Below are positions 26,495-36,823 of a stretch of 64,000 bases of DNA, piece by piece. The notes beneath the pieces were generated by a model, which had not been told where the DNA came from, made no database searches, and saw only the letters and a program-made list of their open reading frames with translations. The position numbers and the translations under genes are program-made. The stretch covers positions 606-64,605 of the forward strand of contig NZ_LMIW01000012.1 of assembly GCF_001429185.1 (NCBI RefSeq), given 5' to 3'. Each line of letters starts with the position of its first letter. Positions within the stretch are counted from its first letter, which is position 1. Source of the stretch: Terrabacter sp. Root85 (GTDB taxonomy: Bacteria; Actinomycetota; Actinomycetes; Actinomycetales; Dermatophilaceae).

Positions 26495-28686
26495 TCCGTG
26501 ATCCCGAAACGGTCGTGGAGGCGACGCATCGGTGCAGGCGCCCACCAGTTCCACCGGCCGAGCACCGTCATCGTCGCGGGCACGAGCAGCATCCGCACGA
26601 GGGTCGCGTCGATGACGACGGCCGCGACGAGAGCCACCCCCATCTCCTTGATGATGAGGATGTCGCCGGCGACGAAACCGCCGAAGACGATGACGATGAG
26701 CAGGGCGGCCGACGTGATGATGCGGCCGGTGCGCTGGAGGCCCAGCGACACGGCCCGGTCGTTGCCGGCGCCGTGCCGGTGGAACTCGACGATCCGCGAG
26801 AGCAGGAACACCTCGTAGTCCATGGACAGGCCGAACCCGAACGCGAGGACGAGGAAGGGGACCATCGACTCGAGGGCTCCCACGGAGGTGAAGCCGAGCA
26901 GCCCCTCGAGGTGGCCCTCCTGGAAGATCCACACGACGACGCCGAGGGCGGCACCGAGCGAGATGACGTTGAGCAGCAACGCCTTGACCGGCAGCACGAC
27001 GGACCCGGTCATGAGGAAGAGCAGGACGAAGGTGCCGAGCACGACGAGCGCGACGGCATACGGGGCGCGGGCCGACATCGAGTCGAGGAAGTCGATCTGT
27101 CCGGCGGCCTGGCCCGTCGTCAGCGTCTCGAAGGGGGCGCTCGTCGCGCGGATCGTCGTCACGAGGTCCTGCGCCTCGTCGGAGGTGGGCCGCCCGGCGA
27201 CGCGGATGTCGACGCGCTGGTCGCCGCTGCCGAGCGGACGGACGACGAGACCCTCGACGCCCGGACGCGAGCGGAACTGCTGGGACCATGCCGTGACGGC
27301 GGCGGTGTCGGCCGTGCGGGCCACGACGGTGACCTCCGGGGCGGAAAGGGCCGGGTAGTCGCGGTCGAGCTGCTCGAAGAAGACCCGCTGGGGAGCGTCC
27401 TTGGGGAGCAGCTCGGTCCCGGACGACGTCAGCTTCATCGACAGGGTGGGCAGGGCCAGCGTCACGAGCACCACGACGACACCGAGGATGACGGCAACGG
27501 GGCGCCGTTGCACGCCGACAGCCAGGCGAGAGAAGAGGCCGACGTCGGACGGCTTCTCGACAGCCTTGCGGGACAGCCGTTTTGCGCCCACCACGCACAG
27601 TGCCGGCACGAGCGTGATGGCCACGACCATCGCGACGAGCACGACGCTGACCCCGGCCACGCCGATGGCGCGCATGATCGACGCCTCGAAGATGAGCAGG
27701 CCGGCGAGGGCGATGGCGACGGTCAGTCCGGAGAAGAGGACGGTGCGGCCCGCGGTCGCCACCGTGCGCTCGGCCGCGTGGGCGATCTCCGCGCGCGTCG
27801 GCACGTCGTGCTCCCGGTGTGCGAGCTCCTCGCGGAAGCGGCTGACGGTGAGCAGGCCGTAGTCGATGGACAGCCCGAGCCCGAGCAGGGTGACGATGTT
27901 GACGACGGTCGCGTCGAGCTCGACGACGTGCGAGAAGCCGAAGAGCGACAGCAGCGCACCACCGATCGAGACGACGGCCCCGACGATGGGCATGCCTGCG
28001 GCGACGAAGCCGCCGAAGACGAAGAACATGACGACGAAGGTGAGCGGCAGGGCGATGCCTTCGCCCCGCAGCAGGTCCCGCTCGACGGTCGTCGTGATGG
28101 CCTCGATGACCTTGCTCGTGCTGCCGACGGAGCCCTGGGCGTGCATGGCCGTGGCGACACCGAGCAGTCGGGCCTCCGCCTGGGTCTCGGCCGCGTCCTG
28201 TGCCGCCTTGTCGAGACCCGGCGCGAAGTCGACGACGGTGACGAAGCCGCCCGCGGTCGGCGTGCCGCCCTTGAGCAGGGGAGCCACCGACGGGTCGGTG
28301 ACGCCGCCCGGCGCGAGCAGCGGCGACCGCACGCTCTTGACCCCGGGGACCTGCGCGACCTCGCGCGTCGCCGCCGTCCCGGCCGCGACCGTCGCGGCGT
28401 CAGCGAGGTCGGCACCGGTCACCTGCATCGTCAGCGTCTCGAGCGCCGGCTGGCTCTCGGCGATGACCTCCTGGGCGCGCGACGACTCGGACTCGACGGT
28501 CGGCGCACCCGAGTGCAGGCGCTCGAAGAGCGACTCGCCGGTGACCCCACCGACCGCGACGGCGAAGCACGTGATCGCGACGACGGCCCAGGCGACGATC
28601 CACGTGCGCGGGTGGCGGGCGATGAGTGCACCGAGGCGAGCCAGACGGGTGCGCGGCGCCGGGCCCGCCGCTGAGGGGTTCTGCAC
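26491..28686 (-). CDS. MMPL-family RND-type membrane transporter
   Basis: 731 residues from GTG at 28686. About 12 hydrophobic segments in two halves, each with the proton-relay motif: GLGLSIDYGLLTVSRFREE in the first and GFGLSMDYEVFLLSRIVEF in the second. Two large extracytoplasmic loops follow helices 1 and 7. Mycobacterial relatives export lipids, siderophores or cell-wall precursors; shorter actinobacterial ones also confer drug resistance. The gene is the first of a two-gene unit with the GNAT gene and is divergent from rarA with only 17 bases between the starts. Confidence 0.9.
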   Translation of the reverse strand: MQNPSAAGPAPRTRLARLGALIARHPRTWIVAWAVVAITCFAVAVGGVTGESLFERLHSGAPTVESESSRAQEVIAESQPALETLTMQVTGADLADAATVAAGTAATREVAQVPGVKSVRSPLLAPGGVTDPSVAPLLKGGTPTAGGFVTVVDFAPGLDKAAQDAAETQAEARLLGVATAMHAQGSVGSTSKVIEAITTTVERDLLRGEGIALPLTFVVMFFVFGGFVAAGMPIVGAVVSIGGALLSLFGFSHVVELDATVVNIVTLLGLGLSIDYGLLTVSRFREELAHREHDVPTRAEIAHAAERTVATAGRTVLFSGLTVAIALAGLLIFEASIMRAIGVAGVSVVLVAMVVAITLVPALCVVGAKRLSRKAVEKPSDVGLFSRLAVGVQRRPVAVILGVVVVLVTLALPTLSMKLTSSGTELLPKDAPQRVFFEQLDRDYPALSAPEVTVVARTADTAAVTAWSQQFRSRPGVEGLVVRPLGSGDQRVDIRVAGRPTSDEAQDLVTTIRATSAPFETLTTGQAAGQIDFLDSMSARAPYAVALVVLGTFVLLFLMTGSVVLPVKALLLNVISLGAALGVVVWIFQEGHLEGLLGFTSVGALESMVPFLVLAFGFGLSMDYEVFLLSRIVEFHRHGAGNDRAVSLGLQRTGRIITSAALLIVIVFGGFVAGDILIIKEMGVALVAAVVIDATLVRMLLVPATMTVLGRWNWWAPAPMRRLHDRFGITE

Positions 28687-28691
28687 GCGGA

Positions 28692-28697
28692 TAGCCT
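28692..28697 (+). promoter_or_regulatory. Leaderless-type -10 box for rarA
   Basis: TAGCCT lies 6 bases before the GTG at 28704. Confidence 0.45.
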
Positions 28698-28703
28698 TCC
28701 ACA

Positions 28704-30107
28704 GTGATGTCGAACAGCACGGAGGACCTCTTCGGTGCGGCCTCCGCCGCCGAGCGCGGCGAGCAGCCCGCGTCGGCAGGGGTCGCCCCGCTCGCCGTCC
28801 GGATGCGGCCCCGCACCCTCGACGAGGTCCGGGGCCAGGCCAAGGTGCTGCGCCCCGGCAGCCCGCTCCGCCGGCTCATCGAGGGCTCCGGCGGGGCCGC
28901 CGGACCGCTGTCCGCGATCCTCTGGGGGCCGCCCGGGACGGGCAAGACGACGCTCGCCCACCTCGTCGCCACCGCGGCGGAGCGCCGCTTCGTCGAGCTC
29001 TCGGCCGTCACGGCCGGCGTCAAGGACGTCCGTTCGGTCATGGAGTCGGCCGTGCGCGAGCGCGATCTCTACGCCCGCCAGACGGTGCTCTTCCTCGACG
29101 AGATCCACCGCTTCACCAAGGCCCAGCAGGATGCGCTCCTGCCCGGCGTGGAGAACCGGACCGTCATCCTCGTGGCCGCCACGACCGAGAACCCGTCGTT
29201 CAGCATCATCGCTCCGCTGCTGTCGCGGTCGGTGCTCGTCACGCTCGAGTCGCTCTCCGACGAGGAGATCGCCGAGCTCCTCGCCGCTGCGCTCACCGAC
29301 GAGCGGGGATTCGACGGTGCGCACACCATGGCCGCCGACGCCACCGAGCACCTCGTGCGGATCGCCGGCGGCGACGCCCGTCGCGCGCTGACCTCTCTCG
29401 AGGCCGCCGCGGGTGTGGCGCTCGACGCGCAGCCGGCCGGTCGCACGTGCGACGACCCCGTCCAGATCACTCTTGCCCACGTCGAGCAGGCCGTCGCCCA
29501 GGCAGCCGTCCGCTACGACCGCGCCGGCGACCAGCACTACGACGTCGCGAGCGCCCTCATCAAGTCGATGCGCGGCAGCGACGTCGACGCTGCCCTGCAC
29601 TACCTGGCGCGGATGCTCGAAGCGGGGGAGGACCCCCGCTTCATCGCCCGCCGCATCGTCATCTCCGCGAGCGAGGACGTCGGCATGGGGGACCCGACCG
29701 CCCTGCAGACCGCCGTGGCCGCGATGCACGCGGTGGCGCAGATCGGCATGCCGGAGGCGCGGATCATCCTCGCCCAGGCGGTCGTGCACAACGCCATGGC
29801 ACCCAAGTCCAACGCGGCATACGTCGGCATCAACGAGGCGATCGCCGACGTACGCGCGGGGCGCGGCGGCGTCGTCCCCGCGCACCTGCGGGGGAGCGGG
29901 TACGCCGGGGCCGAGCGCCTCGGCCACGGGAAGGGCTACGTCTACGCCCACGACGAGCCCGACGGGGTCGCCGCGCAGCAGTACCTCCCGGACGACCTCC
30001 ACGACACCGTCAGCTACTACCGCCCCACGGACCGTGGGTTCGAGGAGCGCCTCCGGGCGCGCTGGGAATGGCTCTCGGGACGTCTGGGGCGCACGCGCGG
30101 AGAGTGA
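28704..30107 (+). CDS. rarA: Replication-associated recombination protein A (RarA/MgsA)
   Basis: 467 residues; the start is GTG 28704 or the adjoining in-frame ATG 28707. AAA+ ATPase acting at stalled replication forks. Walker A is [20 protein letters not shown], Walker B and following are [20 protein letters not shown], and [20 protein letters not shown] contains the arginine region. The MgsA C-terminal domain ([36 protein letters not shown]) is intact. Length is normal. In many actinobacteria rarA lies shortly upstream of alaS; here an ABC operon separates them. Confidence 0.95.
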   Translation: MMSNSTEDLFGAASAAERGEQPASAGVAPLAVRMRPRTLDEVRGQAKVLRPGSPLRRLIEGSGGAAGPLSAILWGPPGTGKTTLAHLVATAAERRFVELSAVTAGVKDVRSVMESAVRERDLYARQTVLFLDEIHRFTKAQQDALLPGVENRTVILVAATTENPSFSIIAPLLSRSVLVTLESLSDEEIAELLAAALTDERGFDGAHTMAADATEHLVRIAGGDARRALTSLEAAAGVALDAQPAGRTCDDPVQITLAHVEQAVAQAAVRYDRAGDQHYDVASALIKSMRGSDVDAALHYLARMLEAGEDPRFIARRIVISASEDVGMGDPTALQTAVAAMHAVAQIGMPEARIILAQAVVHNAMAPKSNAAYVGINEAIADVRAGRGGVVPAHLRGSGYAGAERLGHGKGYVYAHDEPDGVAAQQYLPDDLHDTVSYYRPTDRGFEERLRARWEWLSGRLGRTRGE

Positions 30108-30229
30108 GCGGCGGACGTGTCAGCCGGTGCGTGGTCGGGGATTGTTTCGGGCCCGCCGCGCGTGGACGGACATTGTGTCGCGGGACGCGGTACTCGGTAA
30201 CGATTTGTCATCCATGCACGTCTCGATGC

Positions 30230-30258
30230 TTGGACAGCGCGAAACTGTGTGGCAGGCT
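30230..30258 (+). promoter_or_regulatory. Promoter of the peptide ABC operon
   Basis: TTGGAC (30230-30235) and CAGGCT (30253-30258) are separated by 17 bases and lie in the most AT-rich stretch of the 261-base gap after rarA. Predicted start near 30265 gives a ~100-base leader. No operator or riboswitch was recognised in it. Confidence 0.45.
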
Positions 30259-30368
30259 CACGTCGTCCCGGCGGGGGTGGCATCCGGATCAACTGGTGCG
30301 CTCCCGAGGGCGGCTCGGGTGACGAATCCCCGGGTCGGATGTGATCCCACAAGGATGGAGACAACGCG

Positions 30369-31409
30369 TTGAACGCAATGCCGGAGCCCTCAGCAGCAAC
30401 GCTGATCGAGGAATCCGAGGAGACGTCTTCGACGACCGCCCCTGAGCACCAGGAGGTCCGCACCGGACGTTCTCCCGGCCAGGTGGCCTGGGCCCGGCTC
30501 AAGCGGGACAAGGTCGCGATCATCTGCTTCGCCATCATCCTGTTCTTCCTGCTCGTGGCGATCTTCGCCCCGTTCCTCGTCTCGCTCGAGGCGGTCGACC
30601 CCATCACCGGCGCGAAGGCCGACCCGAGCACCGTGCACACCGAGCTCGTCGACTTCAACGGTCTGCCGACCGTCGGGGCCAGCTCGGCCCACTGGCTCGG
30701 GGTCGAGCCGCGCCTCGGCCGCGACCTCTTCGCCCGCTGGGCCTACGGCGCCCGCCCCTCGCTCATCATCGGCTTCGTCGCGGCCTTCGCGTCGACCGTC
30801 GTCGGCGTGGCGCTCGGCCTCATCGGCGGCTACCTCGGTGGCGCCTCGGACAAGGTCATCTCCTGGGTCATCGACTTCTTCCTGTCGCTGCCGATCCTGC
30901 TCCTCGTCCTGGCGATCATCCCGATCATGCAGAAGCGCATCGCCGCCGGCGGTGACCTGACCCCCGAGGAGACCTCGACGATCCGCTTCTGGGTCCTCAT
31001 CGTCATCCTCGTGGTGTTCGGGTGGATGGGTCTGGCCCGACTCGTGCGTGGAGAGGTCAAGAGCCTGCGCGAGCGGGAGTTCGTCCAGGCCGCCCGAGCC
31101 ATCGGCGTGCCGACCCGCTCGATCCTCTTCCGGGAGATCCTGCCCAACCTCGTCGGCCCGATCATCGTGTCGGCCTCGATCGCCGTGCCGGCCTACATCA
31201 CCTACGAGGCGACGCTGAGCTACCTCGGTGCCGGTCTCGTCGAGCCCACCGCGTCGTGGGGTCGCACCATCGCCGACGCGCAGAACCTCTTCGCCACGTA
31301 CCCCCTGTGGCTCTGGCCGTCGGTCATCGGCCTGTCGCTCCTCGTCCTCGCCCTGAGCCTGCTCGGCGACTCGATCCGCGACGCGTTCGACCCCACCAGC
31401 CGCCGCTGA
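30369..31409 (+). CDS. Peptide ABC transporter permease (DppC/OppC-type)
   Basis: 346 residues from TTG 30369, with GGAG eight bases upstream; ATG 30378 is an alternative. A hydrophilic ~50-residue start is followed by the first helix (IICFAIILFFLLVAIFAPFL), a periplasmic loop typical of the OppC family, then five more helices and the EAA loop (REREFVQAARAIGVPTRSIL). The ETLSYLG-like segment is YEATLSYLGAGLVEP. It forms the channel with the DppB-type permease encoded downstream. First gene of the operon, an unusual place for this subunit. Confidence 0.93.
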   Translation: MNAMPEPSAATLIEESEETSSTTAPEHQEVRTGRSPGQVAWARLKRDKVAIICFAIILFFLLVAIFAPFLVSLEAVDPITGAKADPSTVHTELVDFNGLPTVGASSAHWLGVEPRLGRDLFARWAYGARPSLIIGFVAAFASTVVGVALGLIGGYLGGASDKVISWVIDFFLSLPILLLVLAIIPIMQKRIAAGGDLTPEETSTIRFWVLIVILVVFGWMGLARLVRGEVKSLREREFVQAARAIGVPTRSILFREILPNLVGPIIVSASIAVPAYITYEATLSYLGAGLVEPTASWGRTIADAQNLFATYPLWLWPSVIGLSLLVLALSLLGDSIRDAFDPTSRR

Positions 31410-31479
31410 CCCCACCGGGTCACGGTCATCAGATGTTCTCGGCAAAACGCCGGGACAAGCACAAAGGGAGCAAACAACA

Positions 31480-33255
31480 ATGCGCTGGACCAAAGTCCTG
31501 ACCGTGGGAGCCGCGGCTTCCCTCGGCTTCGTCGCGGCCTGCGGCGCACCTGCCGCCAACAACGGCGGTGCCGGTGGCACCAACGGCACGGGCGGCAAGG
31601 TCGACACCGCCGGTGCCGCCCTCGACCCCAACGCCAAGGGCCCGGCCCCGGAGGTCCCCGGTGCGAAGAAGGGCGGCATCCTCACGGTGCCCTACGCCTC
31701 GACGCCCGCCAACATGGACCCGAGCGACCAGTTCTTCCAGGACACGGCCGTCATCTTCTCGCTCACGCACCGCGCCCTGACGACCTACGTCAGCCGTGAC
31801 GGCAAGCAGGTCCTCGTTCCGGACCTCGCGACCGACCTCGGCAAGGCGTCCGAAGACGGCCTGACGTGGACGTTCACGCTCAAGGACGGCGTCAAGTTCG
31901 AGGACGGCACGCCGGTCAAGGCCGCCGACATCGTCTTCGCCGCGAAGCGCTCGTTCGACCCCGACCTCGCGGCGAACGGCCCGACGTACCAGCGCGAGTT
32001 CTTCAAGGGTGGCGCCGACTACCAGGGCCCGTACAAGGGCGACAAGAACTGGAAGGGTGTCGAGGCCCCCGACGACAAGACCGTCGTCTTCCACCTCGAG
32101 AAGCGCTTCGAGACGCTGCCCTACTTCGTCTCCTTCAACCAGTTCACGCCGATCCCCGAGGCGAAGGACAAGAAGGCCGACTACCAGCTGCACCCGCTCG
32201 CCACCGGTCCGTACATGTTCGACAAGTACACCCCGGGCACCGAGCTGGTCCTCAAGCGCAACCCCAACTGGGACCCCGCCACGGACCCGGCGCGTCACAA
32301 CTACCCCGACGGCTTCCACTTCAAGTGGGGCGTCGACACCATCAAGACGCAGACGGCCATCCTCGCCTCCAACGGTGACGACGCCACGAGCCTCAACTGG
32401 GACCCGATCGACTCCTCGCTCATCCCGCAGATCGAGGGCGACAAGAAGGCCCAGTTCGAGGAGGGCCCCTCCTCGTGCGTGCTCATGGTCAACATGGACG
32501 CCCGCAAGATCCCGCTCGAGATCCGCAAGGCCATCGCCGTGGCGTGGCCCTTCGACTCGATCCACAAGGCCGGCGGTGAGACCACGCACTCGTTCTCGCC
32601 CGCCAGCACGATCATCCCGCCGCAGATCCCCGGCCACCTCGACTACACGGCCGAGGTTGTCCCGGGCGTCAAGATGAACGGCCAGGGCGACGGCAACCCG
32701 ACGATGGCCAAGGACATGCTTGCCAAGGCCGGCTACGGCCCCGACAAGCCGTTCGAGCTCATCTACTACTACACGAACGACGACGACATCGCCCAGAAGG
32801 TCAACCAGGTCCGCAAGCAGAAGCTCGAGGCCGCCGGCTTCAAGGTTCAGGACATCGGTGTCCCCGGAGCCGAGCGTCGCAAGATCGTCAGCGACCCCAA
32901 GGGCAAGTACAACATGCTCCAGTCGCCGCGTGGATGGTGCTTCGACTGGCCGTCCGCCGACTCGATCATCCCGCCCACCTTCGGCACGATCGCCCTCTCG
33001 GGTGGTAGCACGACGTTCGGCAACTTCTCCGACGCCAAGATCGACGCCGAGATCAAGCGCATCCAGGCCCTCTCCATCACGGAGCAGGGTCCGGAGTGGG
33101 GCAAGATGGACAAGTGGCTGACGGAGAACTACCTCCTGGCCATCCCGGACAACAACGACAAGGGCAACTCGGTCTTCGGCACGAAGGTCAAGAACGTCCA
33201 CAACAACCCGAACAAGGGTATGCCGGACCTCACCGACGTGTGGCTCGACCAGTAA
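31480..33255 (+). CDS. Peptide ABC transporter substrate-binding lipoprotein (family 5)
   Basis: 591 residues. Lipoprotein signal peptide with the lipobox VAAC ending at C21, then a Gly/Asn-rich linker. The mature domain is a family 5 solute-binding protein: PSDQFFQDTAVIFSLTHRAL, LTWTFTLKDGVKFEDGTPVK and TGPYMFDKYTPGTELVLKRN are typical. It captures oligopeptides or similar solutes outside the membrane. AGGGAG lies ahead of the ATG. Codon use is strongly biased to AAG, AAC, GAC and CTC, consistent with high expression. It ends with TAA and is followed by a very strong hairpin. Confidence 0.94.
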   Translation: MRWTKVLTVGAAASLGFVAACGAPAANNGGAGGTNGTGGKVDTAGAALDPNAKGPAPEVPGAKKGGILTVPYASTPANMDPSDQFFQDTAVIFSLTHRALTTYVSRDGKQVLVPDLATDLGKASEDGLTWTFTLKDGVKFEDGTPVKAADIVFAAKRSFDPDLAANGPTYQREFFKGGADYQGPYKGDKNWKGVEAPDDKTVVFHLEKRFETLPYFVSFNQFTPIPEAKDKKADYQLHPLATGPYMFDKYTPGTELVLKRNPNWDPATDPARHNYPDGFHFKWGVDTIKTQTAILASNGDDATSLNWDPIDSSLIPQIEGDKKAQFEEGPSSCVLMVNMDARKIPLEIRKAIAVAWPFDSIHKAGGETTHSFSPASTIIPPQIPGHLDYTAEVVPGVKMNGQGDGNPTMAKDMLAKAGYGPDKPFELIYYYTNDDDIAQKVNQVRKQKLEAAGFKVQDIGVPGAERRKIVSDPKGKYNMLQSPRGWCFDWPSADSIIPPTFGTIALSGGSTTFGNFSDAKIDAEIKRIQALSITEQGPEWGKMDKWLTENYLLAIPDNNDKGNSVFGTKVKNVHNNPNKGMPDLTDVWLDQ

Positions 33256-33305
33256 GTCGTCAGTGACAGCGCCCCTCCGGGGGAGCAAGATCTGAACTGA
33301 CAGCC

Positions 33306-33340
33306 GTGGTGGGGGTCCGGGTTTCCCGGGCCCCCACCAC
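33306..33340 (+). terminator. Intercistronic attenuating hairpin in ABC operon
   Basis: GTGGTGGGGG (33306-33315) pairs with 33331-33340, and CCGGG (33317-33321) with CCCGG (33325-33329), separated by a T-G wobble; the loop is ttt. It is followed by a purine-rich ribosome site for the permease gene. Such hairpins after binding-protein genes commonly protect the upstream mRNA and reduce downstream expression. Confidence 0.8.
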
Positions 33341-33369
33341 CGGCGCCCACCTCGTTTGGAAGGCAAAAC

Positions 33370-34356
33370 GTGCTCACGTACATCCTCAGGCGGTTGGCTC
33401 TCGCCCTGAGCGTCATCATGGCCACCCTGGTCTCGGCGTTCCTGCTGTTCTTCGCGGGCCCCGCCGACCCGGCCCAGGCCATGTGCCCCGAGACCAAGTG
33501 CAACCCCGCACGGCTCGAGGCCATCACCAAGAGCATCGGGCTGGACAAGCCCCTCATCGAGCAGTTCCTCACGTACTTCAAGGGACTCTTCGTCGGCCGC
33601 GACTTCGTCTACGCCGGTGACACCGTCCACTGCGGTGCTCCCTGCCTCGGCTTCTCCTTCGTGACGCGTCGTTCCGTCAACGAGGAGCTCTTCACCCGCT
33701 TCCCGAACACCGTCGTGCTGGCCCTGATGGCCGCCGTCGTGTTCGTGACCGTGGGCGTGACGCTCGGCATCATCGCGGCGGTCCGCCGCGGTTCCGCGAC
33801 CGACCGCGGGCTCGTCGGCGCCTCCCAGGTGCTCGGCTCGATCCCGTACTACGTCCTCGCGCTCCTCGTCGCGCTCTACCCGGTCATCCTGTGGAACGTC
33901 CTTCCGCAGTACTCCTCGATATCCGCAGGAGTCGGCCCGTACTTCATGGGCATGCTGGCTCCGGCGTTGATCCTCGGGCTCGTCACGGCGTCGTCGTACG
34001 TCCGCTACACCCGCAACTCGATGATCGAGACGCTCTCGATGGACTACATCCGTACGGCACGGTCCAAGGGCATCCACGAGCGCACGGTCCTGTTCAAGCA
34101 CGGCTTCCGCGCCGCGATGAGCCCGATCGCCACGATCCTGGGTCTCGACATCGCCGCGCTGCTGACCGGCACGCTCATCACCGAGCAGATCTTCGGTGTC
34201 GACGGCATCGGCCGTCGCGGCCTCGCGGCCCTCAGGTCCTTCGACCTGCCCGTCATCATGGGCACCGTGCTCATCGGAGCCGTCGTCGTCGTGGTCATGA
34301 ACCTCGTCGTCGACATCGCGTACTCCTTCATCGACCCGCGAGTGAGGCTTTCGTGA
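33370..34356 (+). CDS. Peptide ABC transporter permease (DppB/OppB-type)
   Basis: 328 residues from GTG 33370, with TTGGAAGG upstream. The opening LTYILRRLALALSVIMATLV is the standard OppB N-terminal helix; a long extracytoplasmic loop (residues ~30-110) carries CPETKC and HCGAPC, whose four cysteines could form disulphides. Five further helices and the EAA loop (YIRTARSKGIHERTVLFKHG) follow. Partner of the DppC-type permease. Its stop overlaps the ATPase GTG (GTGA). Confidence 0.93.
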   Translation: MLTYILRRLALALSVIMATLVSAFLLFFAGPADPAQAMCPETKCNPARLEAITKSIGLDKPLIEQFLTYFKGLFVGRDFVYAGDTVHCGAPCLGFSFVTRRSVNEELFTRFPNTVVLALMAAVVFVTVGVTLGIIAAVRRGSATDRGLVGASQVLGSIPYYVLALLVALYPVILWNVLPQYSSISAGVGPYFMGMLAPALILGLVTASSYVRYTRNSMIETLSMDYIRTARSKGIHERTVLFKHGFRAAMSPIATILGLDIAALLTGTLITEQIFGVDGIGRRGLAALRSFDLPVIMGTVLIGAVVVVVMNLVVDIAYSFIDPRVRLS

Positions 34357-35419
34357 CCGCGACCGTCAACACCATCTCGACCCAGACCACAGAAGCCCGC
34401 AACGCCGGCGACGTCGTCCTCGACGTCAACGACCTCTCGGTGGCCTTCCCCACCGAGGAGGGCGTGGTCAAGGCCGTCTCCAACCTGACCTACCAGGCCC
34501 GCCTGGGCCGCACGCTCGCCATCGTCGGCGAGTCCGGCTCCGGCAAGTCGGTCAGCAGCATGGCGGTGCTCGGCCTGCACAACCCCAAGCGCACCCAGAT
34601 CACCGGCAGCATCAAGCTCGACGGCCTCGAGCTCGTCGGTGCACCGGACTCGACCTTCCAGAAGATCCGCAGCACCAAGGCCGCAATGGTCTTCCAGGAC
34701 CCGCAGAGCTCGCTCCACCCGTTCCACAAGGTGGGCCGACAGATTGCCGAGGCCTACCAGGCCCACAACAAGGTGAGCAAGCAGGTGGCCCTCAAGCGTG
34801 CCGTCGAGATGCTCGACCTCGTCGGCATCCCGAACCCGCAGCGGCGCGCCAACTCCTACCCGCACGAGTTCTCGGGCGGCATGCGCCAGCGCGCGATGAT
34901 CGCGCTCGGACTCGTCAACAACCCGAAGCTGCTCATCGCCGACGAGCCCACGACGGCTCTCGACGTCACGGTGCAGGCGCAGATCCTCGACCTCGTCAAC
35001 GACCTCCAGAAGGAGTTCGGCTCGGCGGTCATCCTCATCACGCACGACCTCGCGGTCGTCGCCGAGACGGCCGACGACATCCTCGTGATGTATGCCGGTC
35101 GCGGCGTCGAGAAGGGCAGTGCCAAGGAGGTGCTGGCCCAGCCGTCGCACCCCTACACCTACGGCCTGCTCCAGTCGCTGCCCTCGCACTCCGAGGACCT
35201 CGAGGAGCTCAAGGCGATCAAGGGCACGCCGCCCAGCCTGCTCAACCTGCCGTCGGGCTGCTCGTTCCACCCGCGCTGCGAGTTCAAGACGCAGGTCGAG
35301 GGCGACACCTGCTGGACCCAGCTGCCCGAGTGGCGCCCGACGCCGGGCCTGTCCAACCGTGAGATCCGCTGCCACCTGGCCGACCCCGTGGCCACGCTGC
35401 AGCACGACGAGGGAGTCCG

Positions 35420-35423
<4 letters not shown>
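34353..35423 (+). CDS. Peptide ABC transporter ATPase (DppD/OppD-type)
   Basis: 356 residues from GTG 34353, overlapping the permease stop. Walker [16 protein letters not shown]-loop [12 protein letters not shown], signature [15 protein letters not shown], Walker [15 protein letters not shown] and the switch His in [12 protein letters not shown] are intact. The C-terminal oligopeptide/dipeptide extension contains the CSFHPRCEF and CWTQLP cysteines, which in relatives can carry an iron-sulfur cluster. Pairs with the DppF-type ATPase that overlaps its stop (ATGA). Confidence 0.94.
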
Positions 35424-36472
<1,049 letters not shown>

Positions 36473-36510
36473 GCACGGAGTGAGCGCCGAGGGCGCGACG
36501 CAGCACGACG

Positions 36511-36557
36511 TGTGCCGCTGGGCCGGCTCCCGCACGGGGGGTCGGCCCAGCGGCATA
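36511..36557 (+). terminator. Terminator of the peptide ABC operon
   Basis: A 15-bp stem (36511-36525 with 36543-36557, one G-T pair), core CCGCTGGGCCG, encloses a 17-base loop. The 3' arm contains the repeated octamer CGGCATAC. Confidence 0.8.
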
Positions 36558-36644
36558 CCCGGGCAAAGGTGGTGGGACGAGTCTCACGCGGTCCGTTAGG
36601 GTTGAACCACCTCGGCGCGAGCGTGCGCCGACGACCGAAGGACG

Positions 36645-36737
36645 ATGACCGTGGCCCACAAGGGACCCAGGCCGACCCGGAGCGGTGGCCTGCAGCCGGC
36701 GAGGCGAGCTCCCCGGGGGTCAGCCGCGCCCGAGTGA
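36645..36737 (+). CDS. Possible upstream leader peptide of alaS
   Basis: A 30-residue frame from ATG 36645, with GAAGGA a few bases upstream, opening [15 protein letters not shown] and ending with GSAAPE. It is Arg/Pro/Ala-rich with no recognisable domain. Its TGA stop falls in the loop of the hairpin 36716-36754, a layout that would let ribosomes influence the fold. It may equally be chance in GC-rich DNA. Confidence 0.25.
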   Translation: MTVAHKGPRPTRSGGLQPARRAPRGSAAPE

Positions 36738-36754
36738 GGCGCCTCGCTGACCCC
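36716..36754 (+). promoter_or_regulatory. alaS leader hairpin
   Basis: GGGGTCAGC (36716-36724) pairs perfectly with GCTGACCCC (36746-36754). The 21-base loop contains a self-complementary GAGGCGCCTC, so alternative folds exist. It lies about 70 bases before the alaS start. Confidence 0.5.
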
Positions 36755-36823
36755 GCCCCGCCCGCCCGTCCGCACGCGCGACGGGCTCCCGCAGACCACA
36801 CCCGTCGACCCCAAGGACTCATC

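Larger units (their letters stand above)
36597..36823 (+). promoter_or_regulatory. alaS promoter and ~215-base leader
   Basis: The 351-base gap between the ABC operon and alaS holds, in order, the operon terminator, a TAGGGT -10 candidate (36597-36602, predicted start near 36609), a possible 30-codon upstream frame (36645-36737), a hairpin (36716-36754) and an AAGGA site before the alaS ATG. A leader this long is unusual in this window. T-box elements were not recognised. Confidence 0.4.

Noticed and set aside
26515-28674. 719-codon plus-strand open frame opposite the MMPL gene
   Set aside because: Minus-strand frame encodes recognisable transport motifs; the plus frame is acidic low complexity.
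30108-30368. Riboswitch in the peptide transporter leader
   Set aside because: Only a plausible promoter is seen; no known aptamer features or strong conserved-looking hairpin set.
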